From: Candidatus Woesearchaeota archaeon
GTDB taxonomy: Archaea; Nanobdellota; Nanobdellia; SCGC-AAA011-G17; JACPNG01
Direction of reading: 5' to 3'
DNA length: 20,310 nt
Assembly (NCBI GenBank): GCA_017609845.1
Contig: JAFCDD010000010.1
Span: 1 to 20,310, forward strand
Numbering within the stretch: position 1 is the stretch's first letter; each line of letters opens with the position of its first letter. This document shows, piece after piece, positions 1-6,045 of the stretch. Made by a program: the position numbers and the translations under genes. The notes under the pieces were generated by a model, which was not told where the DNA came from, ran no database searches, and was given only the letters and a program-made list of their open reading frames with translations.

Positions 1-488
1 CTATTTATTGATTTAAGATATGGAACAAGCGGACTAACATACTTAACTAACTCAACTCTAATCTTGTCGCCATCAAAATCAGGCAATTCAACATCATAAA
101 TACTTTTAGTCCATCCTGTAGAACTAACTTCTTTATCATCCTTTTTCTCAAACTTCTCATCCCCATAATCCACGCTAAAACTCCATTCACAAAAATCTTT
201 TAAATTTTCTTCACAAAGGAAATCAAAATTAATTTCATCCTCAACATCTCCTAATTTTCTAGCTAAAACATAATCAGACATTGTAAATTCATTTTGCTTG
301 GATCTTAAAAAGGAAATTAATGCCAATTCACCATCACTAACTCCTACTACAGAATAAATCTTTTCATGATAAACTGGGCCGGTATTTCCAGTAACAAATA
401 AAACAAACCAGAATACTCCAACTAAGAATATCATAATTATTATTCCTAATAAAATAGTCAATATACTCGTGGCACCTTTTCTAAACAT
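1..488 (-). CDS. Membrane-anchored pilin-like protein, C-terminus outside window
   Basis: Not recognised by family. The reading frame starts at ATG 488 and stays open for about 162 codons to the window edge, so its C-terminus is missing. The N-terminus, MFRKGATSI followed by about 20 hydrophobic residues (TILLGIIIMIFLVGVFWFVL), resembles an archaeal class III leader: a short basic stretch, Gly, then one membrane segment. The remainder is acidic, soluble and has two Cys (LCEEN, FCEWS), so it is probably extracytoplasmic. The start overlaps the end of the upstream 143-aa gene by 8 bp, making it at least the fourth gene of the run starting at 1665. A CTA (TAG) at position 1 is not in this frame. 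Confidence 0.72.
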   Translation of the reverse strand, partial: MFRKGATSILTILLGIIIMIFLVGVFWFVLFVTGNTGPVYHEKIYSVVGVSDGELALISFLRSKQNEFTMSDYVLARKLGDVEDEINFDFLCEENLKDFCEWSFSVDYGDEKFEKKDDKEVSSTGWTKSIYDVELPDFDGDKIRVELVKYVSPLVPYLKSIN

Positions 489-912
489 TTTCCATAATAA
501 CTCCCATCTCCATCATTTCTAATTTATCATCAACCAAAACTAACTGCTCAGAAAAAAAACAATTATACTGCTCAAATTTACAAAAATTCTTCCTATCTTC
601 AAAACCATCCTTATTTCTAACAACAACATCATTAATCTTAACCCAAATATAATAATCGGTTACCAAACATTCATTAAGTCTTTCATCATTAAATTTACTT
701 TTATCAATAACACCAGGATAACCCCTTTCATCTCCATAAGCAAAACAATCAGTACTATAGTATAATCTCTTCATTAACAAGCCGGCTTCCAAATCATCAA
801 TATTAACATCCCTAGCAACAACACTAAACAACATAAACATTGAAAACATAATGAAAATTGCACTAAATATAATGACTCCGGGAATAGATTTCATCATCTC
901 TTTACTTACCAT
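481..912 (-). CDS. Small membrane-anchored protein, minor-pilin-like
   Basis: 143 aa, function not recognised. One N-terminal membrane segment (about residues 11-31, after MVSKEMMKSIPG) precedes an acidic domain with Cys pairs near residues 56, 82, 111 and 118, which could form disulfides outside the cell. An AAGGAG ribosome binding site lies 5 nt before ATG 912, inside the end of the preceding gene, and supports this start. The upstream gene ends 1 nt away and the downstream gene overlaps by 8 bp, so it is part of a tight operon of single-anchor proteins. A minor pilin or pseudopilin role is inferred from topology and neighbours only. Confidence 0.7.
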   Translation of the reverse strand: MVSKEMMKSIPGVIIFSAIFIMFSMFMLFSVVARDVNIDDLEAGLLMKRLYYSTDCFAYGDERGYPGVIDKSKFNDERLNECLVTDYYIWVKINDVVVRNKDGFEDRKNFCKFEQYNCFFSEQLVLVDDKLEMMEMGVIMENV

Positions 913-913
913 A

Positions 914-1243
914 TTAACTCCTTAATTCAATATAATCTTCCTTATCATAAGTTCTTATAGACTTTAATTCATTAATACTAAATTTATCAGCCTCAAAACC
1001 ACTTCCTATTTTATCATCAACAATATAAAAATCAAATTTAACTGGTTTTTTAATTATAATATCATTATTAGCAAAGTTAACAGTTTCTAAAATTAATTTG
1101 GTATCTTTAACTAAAATAATCCTGTCAAAAGATTCCTTGCTTAAATACTGATAATAAATAAAATAAACACCAAACCCGACTGCTGCTGCTAAAATTAAAT
1201 AAACTGCAAACATTGCAACCATTGTTTCCCCCCTTTTATTCAT
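914..1243 (-). CDS. Pilin-like protein with class III leader
   Basis: 109 aa, no specific family recognised. The N-terminus MNKRG followed by ETMVAMFAVYLILAAAVGFG matches the general plan of archaeal prepilin-like leaders: a short basic segment, Gly as the likely -1 residue for a PibD/EppA-type peptidase, then one hydrophobic helix. The remaining 75 or so residues are charged, with alternating hydrophobic residues compatible with a small beta domain, and have no Cys. It starts 2 nt after the stop of the 139-aa gene and ends 1 nt before the 143-aa gene, so the three are probably co-translated. Processing and assembly into a filament are inferred. Confidence 0.75.
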   Translation of the reverse strand: MNKRGETMVAMFAVYLILAAAVGFGVYFIYYQYLSKESFDRIILVKDTKLILETVNFANNDIIIKKPVKFDFYIVDDKIGSGFEADKFSINELKSIRTYDKEDYIELRS

Positions 1244-1245
1244 TT

Positions 1246-1665
1246 TTAGGATAACACAACTAATTTATCTTCTATTTTTATTGATACACTCTCAAGATTT
1301 CCGGTTCCAGCATATTGGGCATCTTCAAATTTTCTATCTTCAAACCTTTTACAATCAATTATCTTCTCGCAATCAGAATCTTTACATAAACAAATGCAAC
1401 CATCTTTTTGACACTCTTCAACACCTTCAATTTTACCCATCTTTAAAACATAACCTTCTGCCAAAAAAACATTTACGTCTCTTTCTCCATCTACTCCCAT
1501 TTCTCCAATATTTGAAACTATAGCATCAAAACTTTCTCTGGAAGCAGGATCAGACGTCATTCTTCCTGGAACAACTGAAGCATAAATCTTACCGCCAACA
1601 CCAAAAATTATGATAACTATCCAAACACCAATAAACAACAAAATAGCTTGTTTTAACGTTATCAT
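1246..1665 (-). CDS. Single-anchor surface protein with Cys cluster
   Basis: 139 aa, not recognised. An N-terminal membrane helix (residues 6-25, LKQAILLFIGVWIVIIIFGV) precedes an extracytoplasmic-type domain. A compact Cys cluster, ECQKDGCICLCKDSDCEKIIDC (residues about 83-104), has six Cys in some 22 residues, spaced like a disulfide knot or a small metal site. It is the first gene of the four-gene run to the left: a TTTAAGTAT box (1687-1695) is centred 26 nt from ATG 1665, so the transcript is likely leaderless. The N-terminus lacks the KG motif of its neighbours, so it may be an uncleaved anchor. Confidence 0.72.
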   Translation of the reverse strand: MITLKQAILLFIGVWIVIIIFGVGGKIYASVVPGRMTSDPASRESFDAIVSNIGEMGVDGERDVNVFLAEGYVLKMGKIEGVEECQKDGCICLCKDSDCEKIIDCKRFEDRKFEDAQYAGTGNLESVSIKIEDKLVVLS

Positions 1666-1686
1666 AGAAAATCAAAAACAAAAGAA

Positions 1687-1695
1687 ATACTTAAA
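1687..1695 (-). promoter_or_regulatory. TATA-like box of the 1665 operon
   Basis: On the minus strand the sequence reads CCTTTAAGTATTTC. The box centre (about 1691) is 26 nt from the A of ATG 1665, which fits archaeal TATA-to-start spacing for a leaderless transcript. It lies in the 47-nt gap after the 128-aa gene. Confidence 0.5.
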
Positions 1696-1712
1696 GGTTT
1701 TTATTAAAAATC

Positions 1713-2099
1713 TTATCCACAGATAGCAATAATTTCTTGCGAACAGGGAACACCTAATTGAGAACATGAATATTCGGTATCATCAGCGACCCCGTCTCCA
1801 TCTTTATCAACTTTAAAGGTTTGTTGGCAATATGATGAACTACTTACTAAATTTTCTCCTCTAGGTAACTCTAATAAATCTTGAGCCCTTTGACAATAAC
1901 TCTTACAATTTTCAACAGCTAAAGAAATATCTGTTCCGCTTGTTGTTTTCCAAAATGTATTTTTAAAAGTCTCGGTCAAACCACCAAATCCACCTAGAAA
2001 AAAAACTATAACAAAAACCAAAACAAGAACTACCAAAGCTGCAATTATAACAGTATTTAAAGTTAATTCTGCACCCCTTTTATTCTCCATCAACCTCAT
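1713..2099 (-). CDS. Pilin-like six-Cys protein with Asp-rich calcium-type loop
   Basis: 128 aa. The leader MRLMENKRGAEL is followed by one membrane helix (residues about 14-36), the class III-like pattern seen in several neighbours. The mature part has six Cys (CKSYC, YC, SC, PC, IC), enough for three disulfides if exported. Residues about 98-108 read DKDGDGVADDTEY, a DxDxDG loop like those that bind calcium in EF-hand, dockerin and thrombospondin type 3 repeats; calcium binding is inferred. Translation could begin at ATG 2099 or at ATG 2090 (MENKRG); the TATA-like box at 2126-2134 predicts a transcript start near 2103, favouring 2099. It is probably transcribed alone. Confidence 0.75.
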   Translation of the reverse strand: MRLMENKRGAELTLNTVIIAALVVLVLVFVIVFFLGGFGGLTETFKNTFWKTTSGTDISLAVENCKSYCQRAQDLLELPRGENLVSSSSYCQQTFKVDKDGDGVADDTEYSCSQLGVPCSQEIIAICG

Positions 2100-2125
2100 T
2101 TTATATTATTTTAATCTATTTGTAA

Positions 2126-2134
2126 TATTTAAAT
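2126..2134 (-). promoter_or_regulatory. TATA-like box of the 128-aa pilin-like gene
   Basis: The minus strand reads ACATTTAAATATTAC. The ATTTAAATA core is centred about 31 nt upstream of ATG 2099, placing the transcript start a few nucleotides before that codon. A palindrome (2137-2151) abuts it upstream. Confidence 0.5.
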
Positions 2135-2136
2135 GT

Positions 2137-2151
2137 TTTGGAAGTTCCAAA
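2137..2151. repeat. Perfect 7-bp palindrome next to a promoter
   Basis: TTTGGAA-G-TTCCAAA has two perfect 7-bp arms around one central base. It lies between the end of the 548-aa gene and the TATA-like box of the 128-aa gene. A one-base loop makes a poor RNA hairpin, so a regulator-binding operator is more plausible than a terminator. It may also be chance in AT-rich DNA. Confidence 0.3.
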
Positions 2152-2163
2152 CAAACTAAACAT

Positions 2164-3810
2164 TTACCTACAAACATCAAAATTATTTTGAAGTTTAAAA
2201 TCGGTATATTTGCTAGGTTTACACTTGTTACTTCCACCAAAACCACAAGGATCATTATCACAATTTAAATCATCTACATGACACTCTCCAAAGTTACCTA
2301 AATCGCACATGGGATAATTAGAACCGTCATACATCCACATACCAATGAAAGCAGAAACATCGTCCTTTAAATCTGCAGGGAATTCATCAGAAGAAAAATC
2401 TTTAGAATAACCAGTATAGGCCTCGCATTTACCATAATATTTATAACTAGAGACTGCAAAACAAGATGCACACTTTCTACCTTCTTCGTAATCAAGCATA
2501 ACACACCTCCACGGACCTTTATCATTTCCGTTTCCTCTTTTTTTAGCAAAATTATTCGCATCCTGGGTGCATACGGAATCTTTCCCAAGACCTCCCACAT
2601 AACCTACTCCTGCACTGGCACCAGTCCATTTCCCGCAATCATCCATAAACTCCCTCCTGATTTCACTAAAAGGAAATTCATAATAGTTGTTCTCAGAAAG
2701 ATAATTATTTATAATGTCTTTATAGCCCTTGTACCTTTCTTCTTTCTTTTCTTCATCCTTAAAATTACATTTAGCTAAGATGTAATCAACAGAAGGACCA
2801 ATATAAATTTTCCTTTCCTTGTCTACAGAAGGAAATAAAATTTGTCTGATATCAGAAACCTCCCTATTATTCAAACTTTCCTCTTCGGGCAAATAATCAT
2901 TGAATGATCCTAAATTGAATATTAGATTCTTTTTATTTTTGGCTACACCAAAAGCACTTTTAATTTCATTACAACCCTTGCCAGCATAATTATAAATCAT
3001 TCCCTTCAAAAAATAGAATTCAATTTTAATCTTATCTTTAGATAAAAGTTCCTTTCCTTTTTTATTTGCAACATCTATTTCTTTCGCAGCATCTTTTTTA
3101 TTTCTTTGAGCTAAAAATTCAAATGTTGTTCTAAGGGATTTTTTAAAATCGTCAACGCCTTCGATACTTCCAATAGCATCAGCCTTTTTTTTCAGTTTAG
3201 CCAATGCTTCTTTAATAAATTTAGGGTAAGGGTTTTCTTCAGTGTCTTCTCCACATATTTCATTAACAGCTTTTTTTAACTTATCATAAGCTTCTGGAGC
3301 AGTTATCCCTTCTCCTTCTTCACCATAAATCTCAACAAGCTCGATCAAACGAGAATCCGTTGCGCTGCATTTATCAATAGATTTAACGGCCTCATTAGGA
3401 TCGATATAAATTAAACATTGAAAGATTCTGTGGTCTATATCTTGTTCATCAAGAAACCTTTCATGAACCCCTGGTTTTGAATACTTTCGTGATCTTTCTT
3501 TACAACTCTTCAGACTCTCCAAAATTTTTGGATTATCAAACACATTTCCTTTACTGCATTCTCCAAGACTGCTTTCAGAACAAGAATCACTCAAACCCTC
3601 ATACTTTTCTTCATCACCCAATTTTTTAAATTGTTTATCGCTTAATTTCAAAACATCTTCTTTATGACTAGTAAGCTGGCCCCAAAAGTCTCCAACAGTT
3701 CCTTCTCCTTTACTAGCAGCCTTAAGAACAGTGGGAATTATAAGAACGAGAACTAAAACAGCAATAGCTCCGATAACAATAGTCCTAAATGCTACCCCTT
3801 TTTTATTCAT
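2164..3810 (-). CDS. Large Cys-rich secreted protein with class III-like leader
   Basis: 548 aa from ATG 3810; an ATG at 3825 would add five residues. I prefer 3810 because it gives the MNKKG leader shared by neighbours and lies 26-27 nt from the TATA-like box at 3833-3841. The leader is followed by one hydrophobic helix (about residues 8-28). The middle region (about 50-330) is charged and helical, with a TPR-like stretch around EIDVANKKGKELLSKDKIK. The last 160 or so residues hold twelve Cys with many Trp, Tyr and Gly (for example RKCASC and DPCGFG), suggesting a disulfide-stabilised external domain. No enzyme motif was recognised. A large surface or tip subunit of a pilus-like structure is a hypothesis. 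Confidence 0.75.
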   Translation of the reverse strand: MNKKGVAFRTIVIGAIAVLVLVLIIPTVLKAASKGEGTVGDFWGQLTSHKEDVLKLSDKQFKKLGDEEKYEGLSDSCSESSLGECSKGNVFDNPKILESLKSCKERSRKYSKPGVHERFLDEQDIDHRIFQCLIYIDPNEAVKSIDKCSATDSRLIELVEIYGEEGEGITAPEAYDKLKKAVNEICGEDTEENPYPKFIKEALAKLKKKADAIGSIEGVDDFKKSLRTTFEFLAQRNKKDAAKEIDVANKKGKELLSKDKIKIEFYFLKGMIYNYAGKGCNEIKSAFGVAKNKKNLIFNLGSFNDYLPEEESLNNREVSDIRQILFPSVDKERKIYIGPSVDYILAKCNFKDEEKKEERYKGYKDIINNYLSENNYYEFPFSEIRREFMDDCGKWTGASAGVGYVGGLGKDSVCTQDANNFAKKRGNGNDKGPWRCVMLDYEEGRKCASCFAVSSYKYYGKCEAYTGYSKDFSSDEFPADLKDDVSAFIGMWMYDGSNYPMCDLGNFGECHVDDLNCDNDPCGFGGSNKCKPSKYTDFKLQNNFDVCR

Positions 3811-3832
3811 AATCCTTTTTTTCATTTCAAAT

Positions 3833-3841
3833 TATTTAAAA
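3833..3841 (-). promoter_or_regulatory. TATA-like box of the 548-aa gene
   Basis: The minus strand reads AAAGTTTTAAATAATT: a purine-rich BRE-like stretch, then TTTTAAATA. Its centre (3837) is 27 nt from ATG 3810 but only 12 nt from ATG 3825, which argues for 3810 as the translated, leaderless start. Confidence 0.5.
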
Positions 3842-3845
3842 CTTT

Positions 3846-3986
3846 CTAACCTATTGTCAAAATATCCATTAAAAATTCTTTAATTTCCCCAAAATATCTT
3901 AAAAAATAAAAAGCCAAAAATAAAACAACTAAAGTAATAATAAATCCAATTATAAACCTCCATTCAACACCCTTTTTATTAAACAT
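3846..3986 (-). CDS. 46-aa pilin-like mini-protein
   Basis: A short gene: ATG 3986 to TAG 3846. The protein begins MFNKKGVEW and has one membrane helix (FIIGFIITLVVLFLAFYFL, about residues 11-29), then a short charged tail ending in DILTIG. KKG before the helix is like the class III leaders of the neighbours; if cut after Gly6 the mature form is 40 aa. Its start overlaps the preceding 46-aa gene by 8 bp, which supports real translation by coupling. Function unknown; a small pilin-like structural subunit or assembly peptide is inferred. Confidence 0.62.
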   Translation of the reverse strand: MFNKKGVEWRFIIGFIITLVVLFLAFYFLRYFGEIKEFLMDILTIG

Positions 3987-4119
3987 TTTTCTTCAAAAAT
4001 CCCAATAAATCAATCATTTTATCTTTCAATAAATAACTCAAAGCAATAACCAATATTACAATAGCTATGCCCAAAATCAATTTGGCAATAAACTCAAAAC
4101 TAAATTCTCCTTTTTTCAT
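3979..4119 (-). CDS. 46-aa pilin-like mini-protein with Glu at mature position 5
   Basis: ATG 4119 to TAA 3979. The protein starts MKKGEFSFEFIAK and continues through one hydrophobic helix (about residues 11-31), ending in a basic tail. If a prepilin peptidase cut after Gly4, mature residue 5 would be Glu, the position conserved in bacterial type IV pilins. ATG overlaps the TGA of the 288-aa gene in an ATGA junction, and its own end overlaps the next 46-aa gene by 8 bp. The chain of overlaps is the best evidence that this small frame is translated. It is at the lower end of pilin size, with essentially no globular head. Confidence 0.65.
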   Translation of the reverse strand: MKKGEFSFEFIAKLILGIAIVILVIALSYLLKDKMIDLLGFLKKNV

Positions 4120-4982
4120 GATATCATCCCCTCACAAAGATTTACTGCCAAATCAGAAGTTAAGTACACAATGGTAGAATGAAACTCGTTACCCGATGCA
4201 AACGCTTGCCATAATCCTGCAAGCCAAGCACCTGCCCCAGCACCCACAACACCACCAATAAAAGTCCCTCCAACGGGAATAATACTTCCTATTACACCGC
4301 CAACACCGGCACCAACTAATGCAGCTCCGGCAACATCTCCTCTTTCAGGTAAACTAAGCCTCTCTAACAAATCCTGTTGTCTTCCAGCAACGAACAAAAC
4401 ATAAAGAGCTTTTTTATTGTCAATTTTAAATTCATCTACACCAACGCTCAAACCTTCTTCCTCAAATTCATAAAATTTAGTACCAACACCGGCTATATAC
4501 TCAGAATAAGTTTTTCCTCCTGTTTTAGAGCCTTTTTTGGTAGCCAAATAATTAGAAAATTTTTCAACATTAATAGTAACTTCTTCTTTGGGCCTTATCT
4601 CTGCACATTGAAAACAAAGAACTTTTTGCTCCAAATTAGAATAAAAATCCGTGCCCTCTCCAAATCTCCACCAACAATTAGACATTTCATCTGCAATTTT
4701 TTCTATTATTTCCATTTCTGTATCTGTCCTTCCAATACTAACCCTATGCATATTACAAGTAGTCGGAAAAAAACTTTCACCAGTAGTTCCCCAAACTCCC
4801 GTCCAGGAAAGCAATGGAGTTGAAGTACCTTTAGTCAAAGCCTTAAGTCCAATAGAATTCTTACACATATAATCTCCAGGAATATCTTTAACTGCTGGAG
4901 CCCAATAAGCACCCATAAAAACCATCAAAATAACTAAGCTAAAAACTGCAATAATGATTTTTAAAGGAAAACTGACTTCCAT
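4116..4982 (-). CDS. Membrane-anchored protein with glycine-zipper C-terminal region
   Basis: 288 aa. A signal-anchor helix (residues 7-27) is followed by a soluble domain with Cys at about 40, 76, 103, 123 and 126, including a CFQC pair near a WWRFGEG stretch. Residues about 217-260 are very rich in Gly and Ala, with GxxxG-type spacing (VGAGVGGVIGSIIPVGG, then FIGGVVGAGAGAWLAG). Such glycine-zipper helices pack closely in membranes and occur in oligomeric channels and pore-forming proteins; a pore or export-channel role here is inferred. It is directly preceded by a 30-aa gene and followed by an ATGA overlap, so it belongs to the operon starting at 5935. Family not recognised. Confidence 0.75.
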   Translation of the reverse strand: MEVSFPLKIIIAVFSLVILMVFMGAYWAPAVKDIPGDYMCKNSIGLKALTKGTSTPLLSWTGVWGTTGESFFPTTCNMHRVSIGRTDTEMEIIEKIADEMSNCWWRFGEGTDFYSNLEQKVLCFQCAEIRPKEEVTINVEKFSNYLATKKGSKTGGKTYSEYIAGVGTKFYEFEEEGLSVGVDEFKIDNKKALYVLFVAGRQQDLLERLSLPERGDVAGAALVGAGVGGVIGSIIPVGGTFIGGVVGAGAGAWLAGLWQAFASGNEFHSTIVYLTSDLAVNLCEGMIS

Positions 4983-5075
4983 TCATACACTCCTTAACAT
5001 CCCAAAAACAATCCAAAATAAAAGCAAAACAAAAAATGCAAAAATAATAAATTTAACTACGGTTCCAAATTCCAT
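4983..5075 (-). CDS. 30-aa single-helix membrane micro-protein
   Basis: ATG 5075 to TGA 4983 encodes 30 residues: MEFGTVVKF, then a hydrophobic helix (IIFAFFVLLLFWIVFG) and the tail MLRSV. The stop is followed immediately by the ATG of the 288-aa gene (TGAATG), and the start lies 9 nt after the 61-aa gene, so it fills the gap between two operon genes almost exactly. A TAAGGAG-like site lies about 5 nt upstream. Function unknown. The close fit in the operon is the argument for coding; chance cannot be excluded at this length. Confidence 0.5.
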   Translation of the reverse strand: MEFGTVVKFIIFAFFVLLLFWIVFGMLRSV

Positions 5076-5084
5076 AAAAACTCC

Positions 5085-5270
5085 TTATAATGTCCTTCTT
5101 TTCCTTATGCCATAAATTATTGCAATAACCCCAATCAGAATTATCAAAACCTGATAGCCTGTACCTTCAGTAGGCAAAAATCCAAAAATACCTGACACTT
5201 TGTCCTTTATCAAAGGCAACAATCCTCCCAAAACAACTAAAACTCCAACAAAAGTTAACATCCATCTCAT
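5085..5270 (-). CDS. 61-aa two-pass membrane protein
   Basis: Two predicted membrane helices (about residues 3-22 and 40-56) flank a short loop, PTEGTGYQ, with a basic KRR tail likely on the cytosolic side. A strong AAGGAGGA ribosome binding site sits 7-8 nt before ATG 5270, embedded in the last codons of the preceding gene, which supports this start. The intergenic gap is 2 nt. Small two-helix proteins of this shape occur in secretion and pilus operons, but no family was recognised. Confidence 0.68.
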   Translation of the reverse strand: MRWMLTFVGVLVVLGGLLPLIKDKVSGIFGFLPTEGTGYQVLIILIGVIAIIYGIRKRRTL

Positions 5271-5272
5271 TC

Positions 5273-5935
5273 TTATTCCTCCTTTTTAGGTCCTTTTTTC
5301 CACATTATGGCTCCAATCACCAATCCGAATAATGAAATAAAAAACAGCCAAACCGACAATTGGTCCAAAAAATAATTATAATAAACAAAATTATAGTATC
5401 TATATTGATAAAACAATCCTAAAACATCTCTCAAAAATACCAAATAAAATAAAACATAAGTTAAGGAAATCCAAAACATCATAGATCCGCCCATTTTCCT
5501 AAACAAAAACAAAACTAAAAATATAAAAGCCAAAACTAACAGAAATACAATATATGGGCCAATCCAATCCAAAAGATAAACACCAGTTCTCGCTTCCCAT
5601 AAAGACAAACTCAAAGCCAAAATAATCGCAACTATAATAGCTAAACCTCTTCCTGCCTTATCTCCAAACCTTTTTCCAAAAACAAATTGGGCCAATATCA
5701 AAAACAAAGCAGTAAACAACAAAAAATCTACCCATTCTGCATAACTATAATAAAGATCTACAATACTATTTCCATAACCGCCAAAATAACCAGAATAACT
5801 ATCTCTATATTCTTCGCCAAACTTTAACCAAGATCCTCCATAAAACGTATTCATCCCAGTATGCGCTCCAGAAACTAAGAACATTCCAACAAAAGCTATA
5901 ACTAAAAATAAAACAACACCTACTTTTTTATCCAT
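5273..5935 (-). CDS. Six-pass membrane protein, first gene of the pilin-like operon
   Basis: 220 aa with about six hydrophobic helices (near residues 6-24, 70-90, 96-114, 119-145, 150-170 and 190-212). The loop between helices 1 and 2 (about 25-66) is rich in Tyr, Gly and Trp (YGGSWLKFGEEYRDSYSGYFGGYGN) and probably faces outside. The C-terminus is basic and cytosolic (MWKKGPKKEE). A TATA-like box at 5958-5966 lies 27 nt from ATG 5935, so it is probably the leaderless first gene of the run down to 3846. No known family was recognised; a membrane component of the putative surface apparatus is inferred from location. Confidence 0.75.
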   Translation of the reverse strand: MDKKVGVVLFLVIAFVGMFLVSGAHTGMNTFYGGSWLKFGEEYRDSYSGYFGGYGNSIVDLYYSYAEWVDFLLFTALFLILAQFVFGKRFGDKAGRGLAIIVAIILALSLSLWEARTGVYLLDWIGPYIVFLLVLAFIFLVLFLFRKMGGSMMFWISLTYVLFYLVFLRDVLGLFYQYRYYNFVYYNYFLDQLSVWLFFISLFGLVIGAIMWKKGPKKEE

Positions 5936-5957
5936 AAAATTAAAACTATCTCCTAAT

Positions 5958-5966
5958 TATTTAAAT
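5958..5966 (-). promoter_or_regulatory. TATA-like box of the 5935 operon
   Basis: The minus strand reads AAAGATTTAAATAATT, nearly identical to the element before the 548-aa gene. Its centre (5962) is 27 nt from ATG 5935, predicting a leaderless or near-leaderless transcript. An AGGAGAT stretch also lies in the gap but would be at or upstream of the predicted transcript start. Confidence 0.5.
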
Positions 5967-6003
5967 CTTTCTAAGCTCAATAAATAAGTAGTTTTCAGTA
6001 AAT

Positions 6004-6012
6004 TTTATATAA
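6004..6012 (+). promoter_or_regulatory. TATA-like box of the CorC-type gene
   Basis: TTTATATAA is centred about 38 nt before ATG 6046, predicting a leader of about 12 nt that contains AAGAGG (6035-6040) as a possible ribosome binding site. It lies in the 110-nt divergent gap shared with the 5935 operon promoter. Confidence 0.5.
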
Positions 6013-6045
6013 AAAAGAATCTTTCAATTAATAAAAGAGGCAAAG

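Noticed and set aside
1..3. CTA as the stop codon of the first minus-strand gene
   Set aside because: Codon-by-codon reading from ATG 488 puts the last full codon at 3-5, so the TAG at 1-3 is out of frame and the gene continues beyond the window.
2367..2600. Alternative minus frame within the Cys-rich gene
   Set aside because: Lies wholly inside the 548-aa frame in another phase and lacks any supporting start signal.
4377..4872. Two overlapping plus-strand frames opposite the 288-aa gene
   Set aside because: Phe/Ser/Pro-rich translations typical of antisense of an AT-rich gene, and the minus frame has a coherent anchor and operon overlaps.
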